From: Planctomycetota bacterium | Lineage (GTDB): Bacteria > Planctomycetota > JACQVV01 > JASMLP01 | Direction of reading: 5' to 3' | Length of the DNA: 59,382 nucleotides | Assembly: GCA_030748635.1 (NCBI GenBank) | Contig: JASMLP010000212.1 | Coordinates: 1 to 59,382 of the forward strand | Part shown: piece after piece, positions 16,657 through 24,645 of the stretch | Layout of the letters: each line of letters begins with the position of its first letter | Numbering within the stretch: the first letter of the stretch is position 1 | The notes under the pieces: model-generated | Told to the model about the DNA's origin: nothing | Databases searched by the model: none | The model's input: the letters and a program-made list of their open reading frames with translations, nothing else | Position numbers and translations under genes: made by a program

Positions 16657-17916
16657 ATGTCAGAGCATAAGCACGTAGCGGCCATTATCGGTGGCGCTGT
16701 TTCCGGAAGTGAAGCGGTCCGCGTTTTGGCTGAAAAAGGGGTTCATTGTGTGGTTTTTGAACAGAATTCCCGTCCTTACGGCAAGATCGAGGACGGTCTG
16801 CCACGCTGGCATGACAAGCAGAGACGAAATGAATACGTAAAGATCGATGAACGATTGGATCATCCGAATGTGACTTTTGTTCCGAAGGTTACGTTAGGGA
16901 AAGATCTTTCGTTTCAGGAGTTGGTGGAAGATTGGGGTTTTTCCGTGGTCTGCCTGGCCAACGGAGCCTGGCGCGATCGCGCGATCGCTGTGGATGGCGC
17001 CGAAAATTATGCCGGGAAAGGCATTGTTCTCCAGAACGCGTTCGTCTACTGGTTCAATCATTTCATCGAGGCCGGATATCAGGGCCCCGAGTACACCGTT
17101 CACGACGGTGCGATGGTCGTCGGTGGGGGTCTGGCGTCGATTGACGTCGTCAAAATTCTGCAGATCGAACTCGTCCGTCGGGCTCTGCTGGAAAAGGGAA
17201 TCGAGGTCGATATGCACGATCTGGAGAAGAAGGGGGTTGCCAAGATTCTCGCTTCCCACGATCAGAGCATGGACAAACTCGGTCTCGAAGGGTGCACACT
17301 CTACTATCGACGCCGTCCGATCGATATGCCACTGGCAGCCATCGAATCGGGCGCCTCGGAAGAACTCAAGCAAAAGAGGCTCAAGATTCGCCAGCGCATT
17401 CTCGACAATGCGCAATCCAAATTTCTCTTCAAGTTCCAAGAACGATCGCTTCCCTCTGGATTCGTGATCGATGACGATCACGTGAAGGGGGTCGAGTTCA
17501 TCCGAACCGAAATCGTGGATGGACGTCCCAAGCCGATTGCCGGAACAGAATTCGAAGCCACCAGTCCACTCATCATCTCTTCGATCGGATCGGTTCCCGA
17601 TCGCATCGACGGTCTCGATATGCGTGGAGAATATTACACCTTCACCGACTGGGACCTGGGAACCATCGAAGGATACGATCACGTTTTTGGAGTTGGCAAC
17701 GTGGTGACCGGCCAGGGAAATATTGCGGTTTCGCGTCAGCACGGCGAACATGTGGCGAATTGGGTGAACGAAAACTTTCTCTCCAAAAGGGAGGCGTTAG
17801 CTCCCGCTCAGGTTGACAATATTCTGGAAAGGGCCCGCGCGTTGGGAGCCTCGAAGGGGTACGAGGGGCGTTACGCGGACTGGATTCGTTCGGTTATGCC
17901 TCCAGACATGCAATAA
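16657..17916 (+). CDS. FAD-dependent pyridine nucleotide oxidoreductase
   Basis: A 419-residue flavoprotein with two nucleotide-binding folds. The N-terminal FAD fold is HVAAIIGGAVSGSEAV, ending in VVFEQNSRPYGKI, and the internal NAD(P) fold is GAMVVGGGLASIDVVKIL. VVCLANGAWRDR and a late VFGVGNVVTGQGNIAVSR are the usual ATG/GD-type motifs. The layout resembles ferredoxin-NADP reductases and the glutamate synthase small subunit, but the N-terminal Fe-S cysteines of GltD are absent, so the electron partner is unknown. I start at ATG 16657, where the FAD fold begins; ATG 16621 and 16603 remain possible. It is transcribed alone. Confidence 0.85.
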   Translation: MSEHKHVAAIIGGAVSGSEAVRVLAEKGVHCVVFEQNSRPYGKIEDGLPRWHDKQRRNEYVKIDERLDHPNVTFVPKVTLGKDLSFQELVEDWGFSVVCLANGAWRDRAIAVDGAENYAGKGIVLQNAFVYWFNHFIEAGYQGPEYTVHDGAMVVGGGLASIDVVKILQIELVRRALLEKGIEVDMHDLEKKGVAKILASHDQSMDKLGLEGCTLYYRRRPIDMPLAAIESGASEELKQKRLKIRQRILDNAQSKFLFKFQERSLPSGFVIDDDHVKGVEFIRTEIVDGRPKPIAGTEFEATSPLIISSIGSVPDRIDGLDMRGEYYTFTDWDLGTIEGYDHVFGVGNVVTGQGNIAVSRQHGEHVANWVNENFLSKREALAPAQVDNILERARALGASKGYEGRYADWIRSVMPPDMQ

Positions 17917-17990
17917 TCCTCTACCTTGCGGTTTTGAGTTGGGTCGGTAGAGAATTATTCACCATTAAGTGATCGCTGGAGGGGAAGTCG

Positions 17991-20606
17991 ATGGCGCAAC
18001 TGATCGTCATCAAGGGTCCGCAAATGGGCAAAGCCTTTCCGCTGGACATGAATCGAGTCCAGGTCGGTGAAGGTACGCTGATTACACTTCGTGAAGGCGA
18101 GGCTTCTTCTCATTCGTTACGAGTTCGGTTCAAAGACGAAGCTTATTTGCTCGATGAACCTGAAAACGGCGACTCGGTGGAGGTCAACGGAGACCTGGCT
18201 CCGCAGTGGACTCTTGGGCACGGTGATCTGGTCAAGATGGGCGACTCTTTACTTCTTTTTGATGATCAGCGTGGGGCGATTCCTGATACGGATTCTCAGC
18301 TTTTGTCGACTTCCGGATTGATCGAAAGTCAGATCGAAGTTCGGCATTCGTATTATCCCAACACCAAAACCCTTCTGGACACTTTCACTTCGGATGGACG
18401 AAGCCATAAGCGTCTGGCCAGTTTGTACAAGACGGCGAACGCGATTCAGGGCATTTTCGAACTCGAACCGCTACTGGAGAAGATTCTCGAGATCCTTTTC
18501 GAGGAATTTTCTGCCGACCGGGGCTACATCTTGCTGATGGATCGCCGGAGTCGGAAATTGCGCTTGATGGCCTCGCGAGCCCGGCCTGGCATGGAGCGGG
18601 ATCTGACGGCTCGGATCAGTCGAACCATTGTTCGTGAGGTCCTTTCCACTCGCAGCGCGGTGCTTACCAAGAACGCCATGGATGATGAACGCTTTCGGTC
18701 CGAGGACAGCATCATTGGCCAACAGATTCATTCCGCCATCTGTGTTCCACTCATTCACAAAAAAGAAACTCTTGGTCTTGTTCATCTGGAGTGTTGCGTT
18801 GAAGAGAATGTGTTTTCCGAAAGCGATCTCGAGCAGATCTCCAAGGTGGCCATGCAGGCTTCGATTGCAATCAAGAATGTTACCTACTACGAGCGGGTTC
18901 AGGAATTCTCACGCAATATGCTGTCCCTTTCCAAGGCGGCCCAGCAGATTTCGAGCCATCTGGTCGAGAGGGAAATCATCGAAGAGGCGGTCGATTTCGT
19001 CTGCAATATCTTTGGGTGTACTCGGAGCTCCTTTCTGGTGTTTGACGAGTCGTCCAAAGAGGTTCGTATGGCCTACTCGGTCGGTATCGAGCAAGATGAG
19101 TGGGATTCGATTCGTATGCAACTCGGGGGGGGCATCGCGGGTCGGGTCGTGGCTACCCGGAAACCGATTCTGATTCGCCATCCGCGGGAAATCCCCGAGG
19201 ATTTGCCTGTGCTCGATTCCTCGAGTTATCGGACCGGGTCTTTTCTTGCGGTACCGGTTCTGAATCACCTGCAGGACTCGGATGAGGAGTACGCGGGCGG
19301 GGTGATTTGCGCGACGGATAAGGTTTCGGGTGTTTTTACCCGTGATGATCAACAAGTGCTAACTATTCTGGCCTCCCATGTCGCCATTGCGCTTTCCAAT
19401 GCGCGTCTCTATCGAGAGTTGATGGAGCAGGAACAGGAGATCAATCGCTGGAATCGAGAACTGGAAAAGAGAGTTGAGCAGCGAACCGAGGAGTTGCGGT
19501 CGGCTCAAGGTCAATTGGTCGAAGCCCAGAAGATGGAGGCGATCGGCCTCCTCGCGGCTGGGGTGAGTCATGAGTTCAATAATTTGCTGACCAGCATGTT
19601 TGGGTTTGCTCAACTGGCCGACAAGGATGAGGTGTACCGGGAAAAGCTGGTCCGGATCGTTCTCGATCAAACCGAAAGAGGTCGGGAGATCACCGAAAGT
19701 CTTCTCTCTTTTTCCAAGCAGCGTCCTGAGCGGACCGAATGGGTGGATGTGGGCGAGATCCTGGATCAGGTGCTTCAACTCACCGAAACCGGACTGGAAA
19801 ATGAGAATATCCTGGTTCACAAAAACTTTCAGTCGGTGTCAAAAACTTGCGTCAACGCGGGAAAAATTCAGCAAGTGTTCGTGAATATCATCATCAATGC
19901 CCGTCATGCTATTGGGCGGGATGGGAAGATACGTCTGGATCTCTGGGAGGAGGACGGGTCGATTTTTACTCTCATTCAAGACTCGGGTGCGGGAATCGCG
20001 CCGGAGCATATCGACCGGATTTTCGAACCCTTCTACACGACCAAGGGAGCGTTTGGGGGCAGCGAGGTACCCGGGACGGGAATCGGCCTCTCCGTTTGTT
20101 ACAACATTATTCAGGAGCATGATGGGGAGATCAGCGTTGAAAGTGAGCAAGGGGTTGGAACTTCATTCACGATTCGATTGCCGATTCGGGAGCCTCTGGA
20201 TGAGGAGGTTTCGGTTATTCCATCCACATCGTTGGCCGATGTCGAAGCGGTTGAAACCGCATTGGTGGTGGATGATGAAGGCCCGATACGAGAAATTCTT
20301 GTCAGTGTGTTGCAAAACCGGGTGACCGATGTGAGAACGGCCGCCTCGGGTGAAGAGGCGCTGAGCATCTGTAAAGAGGAGGCGATCGATGTGGTTTTCC
20401 TCGATGTCAAGATGCGTGGAGTTCTGGACGGATTTGCGACTTTTGATCGCATTCAGTCGATGAGTCCCGAGACCCGAGTGGTTCTGGTGACTGGTCGGGC
20501 TGAAGATGATCAGCTTCGTGCGTATGCTCAGCGAGCCGCGGGTTATGTTCGAAAACCGTTTCGGATGGAAGATCTGTACGCCCTGGTCGAGGGGGGGAAG
20601 ACATGA
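17991..20606 (+). CDS. Hybrid sensor histidine kinase: FHA-GAF-GAF-HisKA-HATPase-REC
   Basis: A soluble 871-residue signalling protein with no membrane segment. It starts with an FHA-like domain (1-95: MAQLIVIKGPQMGKAFPL, SSHSLRVRF, LGHGDLVKMGDSLLLFD), then two GAF domains (about 150-300 and 315-480). A coiled coil leads into the HisKA box GVSHEFNNLLTSMFGFAQ, with the phospho-His near residue 525. The ATPase motifs are FVNIIINARHAI, DSGAGIAPEHIDRIFEPF and GTGIGLSVCYNII. The C-terminal receiver has VVDDEGPIRE and the phospho-Asp in VVFLDVKMRG (near 804), with K in RKPF. GGAGGGG precedes the ATG. No output regulator gene is adjacent, so the receiver may act in a phosphorelay. Confidence 0.93.
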   Translation: MAQLIVIKGPQMGKAFPLDMNRVQVGEGTLITLREGEASSHSLRVRFKDEAYLLDEPENGDSVEVNGDLAPQWTLGHGDLVKMGDSLLLFDDQRGAIPDTDSQLLSTSGLIESQIEVRHSYYPNTKTLLDTFTSDGRSHKRLASLYKTANAIQGIFELEPLLEKILEILFEEFSADRGYILLMDRRSRKLRLMASRARPGMERDLTARISRTIVREVLSTRSAVLTKNAMDDERFRSEDSIIGQQIHSAICVPLIHKKETLGLVHLECCVEENVFSESDLEQISKVAMQASIAIKNVTYYERVQEFSRNMLSLSKAAQQISSHLVEREIIEEAVDFVCNIFGCTRSSFLVFDESSKEVRMAYSVGIEQDEWDSIRMQLGGGIAGRVVATRKPILIRHPREIPEDLPVLDSSSYRTGSFLAVPVLNHLQDSDEEYAGGVICATDKVSGVFTRDDQQVLTILASHVAIALSNARLYRELMEQEQEINRWNRELEKRVEQRTEELRSAQGQLVEAQKMEAIGLLAAGVSHEFNNLLTSMFGFAQLADKDEVYREKLVRIVLDQTERGREITESLLSFSKQRPERTEWVDVGEILDQVLQLTETGLENENILVHKNFQSVSKTCVNAGKIQQVFVNIIINARHAIGRDGKIRLDLWEEDGSIFTLIQDSGAGIAPEHIDRIFEPFYTTKGAFGGSEVPGTGIGLSVCYNIIQEHDGEISVESEQGVGTSFTIRLPIREPLDEEVSVIPSTSLADVEAVETALVVDDEGPIREILVSVLQNRVTDVRTAASGEEALSICKEEAIDVVFLDVKMRGVLDGFATFDRIQSMSPETRVVLVTGRAEDDQLRAYAQRAAGYVRKPFRMEDLYALVEGGKT

Positions 20607-21391
20607 AAATACAATCGTTACTGGTGACAGCTTTAAGCGTGTTCATGGGGTTTTCGATTCAGGCTCAGGATCCCGGCCAAGATGTCGAAGAGCCTTCTCT
20701 TTCCCTCGTCTCATCTCGCTGGGCGCGCAGTCGAACCTACGTCAAGGGAGATCGGGTCAATGAGCCTCCTCGGCTCGAACTGGGCTTCGAGGTCTGGTTT
20801 GGGCGACGTCAGCCTATTTCCTGGGGTCGCCTGAAAGTTCTCGAAGTACTCGATGCAAACGGAAAAAATCTTGATGGCATCGGGTCTCATCTCGCGGAAC
20901 TCGAGGGCGATTTTCTCCCCTTCGAAGGGCACGGCGTGACCGCTCGCCCGGGAGGGTTGGGCCTTTTGCTCCCTTTTGAATCTCCGCCACCCTCCACCCG
21001 AGTTCTGCGTCGAGTTCATCTCTCGCTTGACCTGGAGTATGGTCTCGATCCTCAGGAAATCACCTTGCCGCTCGTTGTCGGTCCGATCGATGCGTGGACT
21101 CCACTCCCGGGGGTTGAGGGGGGTCGTGTTCGTGTGGCCAAGATGAAAAAAGATCGGGTTGAAATTCAGATTCTCGGTACCGATGCTCCGATACTGCTGG
21201 ATGTTGTGGATGAGCAGGGTGAAGTTTGCCCCCCTTTCAGCCGAAATCGTTACGGTTATAAAAACGAGCGCTATCACCGAGTGCGTTTCACTCACGGGTT
21301 ACCCGAAAAGGCTTTGTTACGTTTGCGATACTTCGCTCGTTTCGAATCGATAACACTCGACTTGAATCTTTCCGATGTGCCTTTGCCCTGA
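20603..21391 (+). CDS. Secreted protein of unknown function
   Basis: The first 21 residues are a signal peptide (MKIQSLLVTALSVFMGFSIQA, cleavage after AQA likely). The remaining 240 residues look beta-rich (LELGFEVWFGRRQPISWG, LDLEYGLDPQEITLPLVVGPIDAW), possibly an immunoglobulin-like or general secreted fold. I do not recognise a family. The ATG overlaps the histidine kinase stop (ATGA), and the next gene begins 6 bases after its stop. The product should be periplasmic, and its co-translation with the kinase may mean it belongs to the same response. Confidence 0.8.
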   Translation: MKIQSLLVTALSVFMGFSIQAQDPGQDVEEPSLSLVSSRWARSRTYVKGDRVNEPPRLELGFEVWFGRRQPISWGRLKVLEVLDANGKNLDGIGSHLAELEGDFLPFEGHGVTARPGGLGLLLPFESPPPSTRVLRRVHLSLDLEYGLDPQEITLPLVVGPIDAWTPLPGVEGGRVRVAKMKKDRVEIQILGTDAPILLDVVDEQGEVCPPFSRNRYGYKNERYHRVRFTHGLPEKALLRLRYFARFESITLDLNLSDVPLP

Positions 21392-21397
21392 GTCCTG

Positions 21398-22024
21398 ATG
21401 GTGCAGAAAATCCTTATATCAGCGCCGGCTAATGGGTCGGGAAAAACTTCGTTACTGGTCGGTATTCTGAATCGGTATCCGGGACGTTTTTCGGCCGCCA
21501 AGTTCATTACCATCGAGCCGGAAGGGAGCGGGTTTTGTCCCATCCATGAGACGGGGTGCGCGTGCCGACAGATGGATGGGCCGTGGGGCATCGTGACCGA
21601 TCGAGCTACGTTGTCTCAAAAGGGAACCGATACCGGTCGCATGGTCGCAGCCGGAGCCCGCGAGACGATCTGGGCTTTGGCACGTCCCGGTCATCACCGA
21701 GCGATGTGGGAGGATTTCAGGGCTCGCCACCTCGAACGTCTCGGTGATCTTTTGGTCGAAGGGGGGAGGATCGAGGCCTTTTTTCGAGAGGATCGACGAC
21801 TTTTTGTCTGTGACCCCTCCCTGTCTCGTGATCGGTGGAAAGAGGGTCAGGAGGACCTGGTTGCGCGGGCTGACCTGGTGATTCTCAATCGGCGTGAGTC
21901 GGCGCCGGAGGTAGACGTCGGGCAGATCGATTGGATTCGGCGTCATGCGACCGGGCCCATTCTAGAAGCGGATCTCACCCAACCGTTAGAAGATTCTTTG
22001 CTGGCAGCGTTGTTCGCAGAATAG
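21398..22024 (+). CDS. P-loop NTPase of unknown role
   Basis: A 208-residue protein whose start holds a Walker A motif in SAPANGSGKTSLLVGIL. The region ITIEPEGSGFCP and the pair GCACRQ may hold a metal. Acidic segments LFVCDPSLSRD and LVILNRRES match the positions of Walker B and a base-recognition strand. The general shape recalls MobB/BioD-type or other deviant P-loop proteins, but the match is too weak to name a pathway. It lies 6 bases after the secreted-protein gene, in the histidine kinase operon, and ends at a TAG just before the fusion methyltransferase gene. Confidence 0.65.
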   Translation: MVQKILISAPANGSGKTSLLVGILNRYPGRFSAAKFITIEPEGSGFCPIHETGCACRQMDGPWGIVTDRATLSQKGTDTGRMVAAGARETIWALARPGHHRAMWEDFRARHLERLGDLLVEGGRIEAFFREDRRLFVCDPSLSRDRWKEGQEDLVARADLVILNRRESAPEVDVGQIDWIRRHATGPILEADLTQPLEDSLLAALFAE

Positions 22025-22188
22025 CTCGATTTTTCCAGGAGCGTATCCCCTGCTTGACGCCTCTTCCTGGCCGACCTATCCTGGCTCCTTACATTCAGTT
22101 CAATCGATCCCCTGTTCAGATTCACCGATTGATTTCCAGTCACGGGAAGCAGGGGAGACCCACTTGCACCGACTCCACGGGGATCAAC

Positions 22189-23439
22189 ATGACGAGCATC
22201 GAAACTCCTGCACCCAACATCGAGGGATTTACCACCATACTGAATAAGGTCCGGGAGATTCCGTTCGGGTGGGTCGCGACTTATCCGGATATTGCTCAGC
22301 AATGTGAGTGCACACCCGCCGATGTGGTGGCCGCGATTCGTTGGGCCAAAAAAGAGGGTGTGGAGCTTTCCGACCATCGTGTCGTTCGGTCGGATGGCCG
22401 CTGCCAGGCATTCCATCGAGAGGTGCTCGGACAAGAATTGCTGGTCGACTTTCGCGGTACCGTGCTCGATTTCGAACAAAAGCGTTGTCAGTTCGAAGGG
22501 GAGACGCCGAAGGAAGCTCCCGATCCGGAGGCCGCGCTCGCGGCTCAGGAACCACCCGCCCAGCGGCCCAAGTCGCGTCGCTCGGCCGCTTCACCGCGGT
22601 TCGATCGAGCTGGGGGCGAGGGAGATCTACGCAAACATCCTCTGCTGCACGAATTGGTCACGATTCTTCTGGAACGACAAACGACATCTGGGGCCTGGTT
22701 CTTCTGCAACACCTTTTCGGGACGGGGACGTTTTTCGGGTCCTCGGTTTCGTACCAGTCTCTCGCGTCGCCGCCCTACGGATCAGCCGAATCAGGTCATC
22801 CGGGCGATCGACTCCCCGGCCCGTCTCCACCCCTTTTTCCGCCACACCCTGCGCGATCTCGAGCGTGGAGCGCCCGCTTACATGGGAACGAGCATGCTTT
22901 TTGTCCGGTTAGGTATCGAACTGGCCGCTCGGGGAGAAGTGGTTCGGATCCGACTTTACGAGAGCGATCTGGATGAGTGCGCCGCTTTGCAGAATACCCT
23001 GGAAACGGAACTCGGGGGCTGTTCGTTCCGATCCACGGCAGATTCTCGCCTTTTTATCTGCGAGCCGATGGCCGGAATGCGCCTGGAGGTAGTTCACCGG
23101 GAATGGACTGAAGAAGGTGAAACGATCGAAGAGCTTTCTACCTCGGCCGATCAGTCGCTTCTGGTTCTCGACCCGCCCACCGCTTACATGGATAACTGGA
23201 ATACCCTGAAGGAGAGTTCTTTGCTTCAGGTGTCGGGACTCTGGAGCCTGGTATTTGCCTATAGTCGCCGCGAGGACGAGAGTCCGATCGATCAGGAGGC
23301 AAGTCTTCGCTGGGGTGGAGGTCCGTATCACTACTACCTGTTCGGGCCTGCGGATGAAGCGCTTCAGGATGCGGAACGGGATCGTCTCGCTACGTTGCAT
23401 CAGGCGGTGGACGAAGCGATCGAACGACTTCAGCGTTGA
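22189..23439 (+). CDS. Alkyltransferase-like domain fused to RlmJ-like methyltransferase domain
   Basis: Residues 10 to about 75 match the DNA-binding domain of O6-methylguanine methyltransferases: FTTILNKVREIPFGWVATY, IAQQCECTPADVVAAIRWA, then SDHRVVRSDGRCQAF. Where these enzymes have PCHRV, this protein has SDHRV, so the reactive Cys is absent. After an acidic/Pro linker, residues 145-410 resemble RlmJ-type methyltransferases: KHPLLHELVTILLER, FFCNTFSGRGRF in place of the DTHAGAGRY block, and LLVLDPPTAYMDNW in place of DPPY. ATG 22189 is chosen because it begins at the domain edge; an open extension to 21931 overlaps the P-loop gene. Substrate (nucleic acid, most likely) is inferred. Confidence 0.7.
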   Translation: MTSIETPAPNIEGFTTILNKVREIPFGWVATYPDIAQQCECTPADVVAAIRWAKKEGVELSDHRVVRSDGRCQAFHREVLGQELLVDFRGTVLDFEQKRCQFEGETPKEAPDPEAALAAQEPPAQRPKSRRSAASPRFDRAGGEGDLRKHPLLHELVTILLERQTTSGAWFFCNTFSGRGRFSGPRFRTSLSRRRPTDQPNQVIRAIDSPARLHPFFRHTLRDLERGAPAYMGTSMLFVRLGIELAARGEVVRIRLYESDLDECAALQNTLETELGGCSFRSTADSRLFICEPMAGMRLEVVHREWTEEGETIEELSTSADQSLLVLDPPTAYMDNWNTLKESSLLQVSGLWSLVFAYSRREDESPIDQEASLRWGGGPYHYYLFGPADEALQDAERDRLATLHQAVDEAIERLQR

Positions 23440-23466
23440 CGAGTGCCCCTCGGTTTGCGCTATACT
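23436..23466 (+). promoter_or_regulatory. Promoter of ssrA (tmRNA)
   Basis: TTGACG (23436-23441) and TATACT (23461-23466) are separated by 19 bases, slightly long. The -35 overlaps the stop codon of the preceding gene. Transcription would start near 23473, leaving a leader of about 29 bases for RNase P to remove. Confidence 0.6.
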
Positions 23467-23501
23467 GAAAATGTCGACAGCATCTGCTGGGACACCACTC
23501 G

Positions 23502-23854
23502 GGGGGCGATCTGGCTTCGACCGGGCAGGGTTCGGGCAGGGGTGGCGTGCCGAGGTTCCAGGTGGCCTCGTAAAACCCTGGGCAAACTATAGTTGCCAAT
23601 AACAACTATGCACTGGCTGCTTAATTAGTGGCCACGTTCCGGCCGTCTACGCCTGCGGGACGGTCGGAACGACCAACTAGCGGGCTAGCGATCAACCTCG
23701 GTCCGTCGGGTCGATTGCGAAATTTTAGACGGGCTGGCTGAAGCGGGATCCTGTCGGCCGGAGCCCGCCGAGGCGAGAACCAAACGACCGACTATGTACG
23801 TAGAAGCCTCTGGTCGACTGCTTCGGGACGCGGGTTCGATTCCCGCCGCCTCCA
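23502..23854 (+). ncRNA. ssrA: Transfer-messenger RNA (tmRNA)
   Basis: Rescues stalled ribosomes by trans-translation. The 5' end (GGGGGCG, then ATCTGGCTTCGAC) pairs with CGCCTCC at 23847-23853 to form a 7-bp acceptor stem with one G-U. The T arm is GCGGG-TTCGATT-CCCGC, and A23854 is the discriminator. CCA is not encoded. The tag frame starts after TATAGTT and reads GCC AAT AAC AAC TAT GCA CTG GCT GCT TAA, giving ANNNYALAA with the usual ALAA degron end. The one-piece arrangement is standard, not the permuted two-piece form. SmpB is not in the window. Confidence 0.97.
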
Positions 23855-23864
23855 TCCGTTGGGC

Positions 23865-23903
23865 AGAAACCCCTTCGGCCCACGGGTCGAAGGGCTTTCT
23901 GTA
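23865..23903 (+). terminator. Terminator of ssrA
   Basis: AGAAAC and CCCTTCG pair with CGAAGGG and CTTTCT around the loop GCCCACGGGT, starting 11 bases after the tmRNA discriminator base. The 3' side carries a short T-run (CTTTCTGT). Confidence 0.75.
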
Positions 23904-23991
23904 TGCGGGGTGGGGACAAGGGTTGCGCCGACGAAGGTGTAGTGCATCAAGAGAATCTGGATTCGCTCATGTTTGACGCCCAGTTCCGACC

Positions 23992-24110
23992 AACGAGTAA
24001 TGACTCGTTATGGAGATACCCAGGACTCCAAGGTCACTTTGGTCGACTTCGGAGTCGATCTCCTTTTCCGGGAATCGACCTCTCGAAAAGCGCGAGACTT
24101 TCGAGAGGTC
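23992..24110 (+). repeat. Cluster of three hairpins downstream of ssrA
   Basis: Three consecutive inverted repeats lie in the 370-base gap after ssrA. AACGAGT/ACTCGTT has a 4-base loop (23992-24009). GACTCC/GGAGTC follows at about 24024-24056, enclosing CCAA/TTGG. The last is a perfect 12-bp stem, GACCTCTCGAAA (24077-24088) with TTTCGAGAGGTC (24099-24110) and a 10-base loop. None is followed by a T-run, so they are not ordinary terminators. They may be a structured RNA, an attenuator for the metal-uptake genes that follow, or REP-like DNA. Confidence 0.55.
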
Positions 24111-24184
24111 CGGGACGTTTCTGAGGATATTCGGAGGAGTGGTGGGCGTCGGGTCGACGCATTTACCTACGATTCAAGAAACAC

Positions 24185-24212
24185 TTGACGGATTTTTGCG
24201 AAGCCCTATAAA
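24185..24212 (+). promoter_or_regulatory. Sigma-70-type promoter of the metal-uptake locus
   Basis: TTGACG (24185-24190) and TATAAA (24207-24212) with a 16-base spacer. The start site should fall near 24219, only about 6 bases before the ATG at 24225, leaving almost no leader. Confidence 0.65.
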
Positions 24213-24224
24213 ATCTTTTCTCTC

Positions 24225-24539
24225 ATGATCTGGAAAGTGTTTCAGGGTGACACCTTGAGAAAATCCCGTCGCTGGACTGATAGAGTCCTGATATTCATGG
24301 TGGCCGCGTTCGCCGTCGGCTTTGTCCATGTGATGGTGGAGGTTGGCCATGAAGATCACTATGCCGACTGCCAGATCTGCGTATTTCTGAGCCAGGGCGT
24401 GTGTTTCTCGGGCGACTCCCAGGGCGGGGTTGCCGACGGCGAGGAATCGATCTCTTTGGGATCGACCGGCCGAGAAGTCCCTCGAGCGAATACTGAGTTT
24501 CCCGCTTTCTTTCTTCGCGGACCTCCGGCGTTTTCCTGA
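24225..24539 (+). CDS. Small membrane protein with Cys/His-rich segment (DUF2946-like)
   Basis: A 104-residue protein with one hydrophobic segment (VLIFMVAAFAVGFVHVMVEV) followed by GHEDHYADCQICVFLSQG, a His/Asp/Cys cluster with a CxxC. Small proteins of this look (one membrane segment, then H-x-x-D-C-x-x-C) occur beside metal and cytochrome genes and are often annotated DUF2946. It is the first gene of the zinc/manganese-type uptake locus and may bind the metal at the membrane. The rest is polar and unremarkable. The promoter sits so close that translation may be leaderless; the Met at 24297 is a possible later start. Confidence 0.55.
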   Translation: MIWKVFQGDTLRKSRRWTDRVLIFMVAAFAVGFVHVMVEVGHEDHYADCQICVFLSQGVCFSGDSQGGVADGEESISLGSTGREVPRANTEFPAFFLRGPPAFS

Positions 24540-24573
24540 CCCGCAATTGCGAACTTAGGAAAACATCAGGCGT

Positions 24574-24608
24574 CTGACAGTCTGTCAGAATGGATCTGTC
24601 GATCTGTC
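24574..24608 (+). promoter_or_regulatory. Candidate operator: palindrome and direct repeats with CTGTC core
   Basis: CTGACAG-T-CTGTCAG (24574-24588) is a perfect odd-length palindrome, followed at once by two direct copies of GATCTGTC (24593-24608). It lies in the gap between the small membrane protein and the porin of the metal-uptake locus. A 1-base centre rules out a useful RNA hairpin, so a DNA-binding dimer is more likely. Zur or another metal regulator is the natural suspect, but it does not match the Zur boxes I know. Confidence 0.5.
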
Positions 24609-24645
24609 AGCGCTTTCTTTTAGAAGAAAGAGACTTAAATAATTT

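Noticed and set aside
17934-17961. Possible promoter TTGAGT-16-TATTCA before the hybrid histidine kinase
   Set aside because: Both boxes deviate from consensus at several bases, so I did not list it; the operon must have a promoter in this 74-base gap or upstream.
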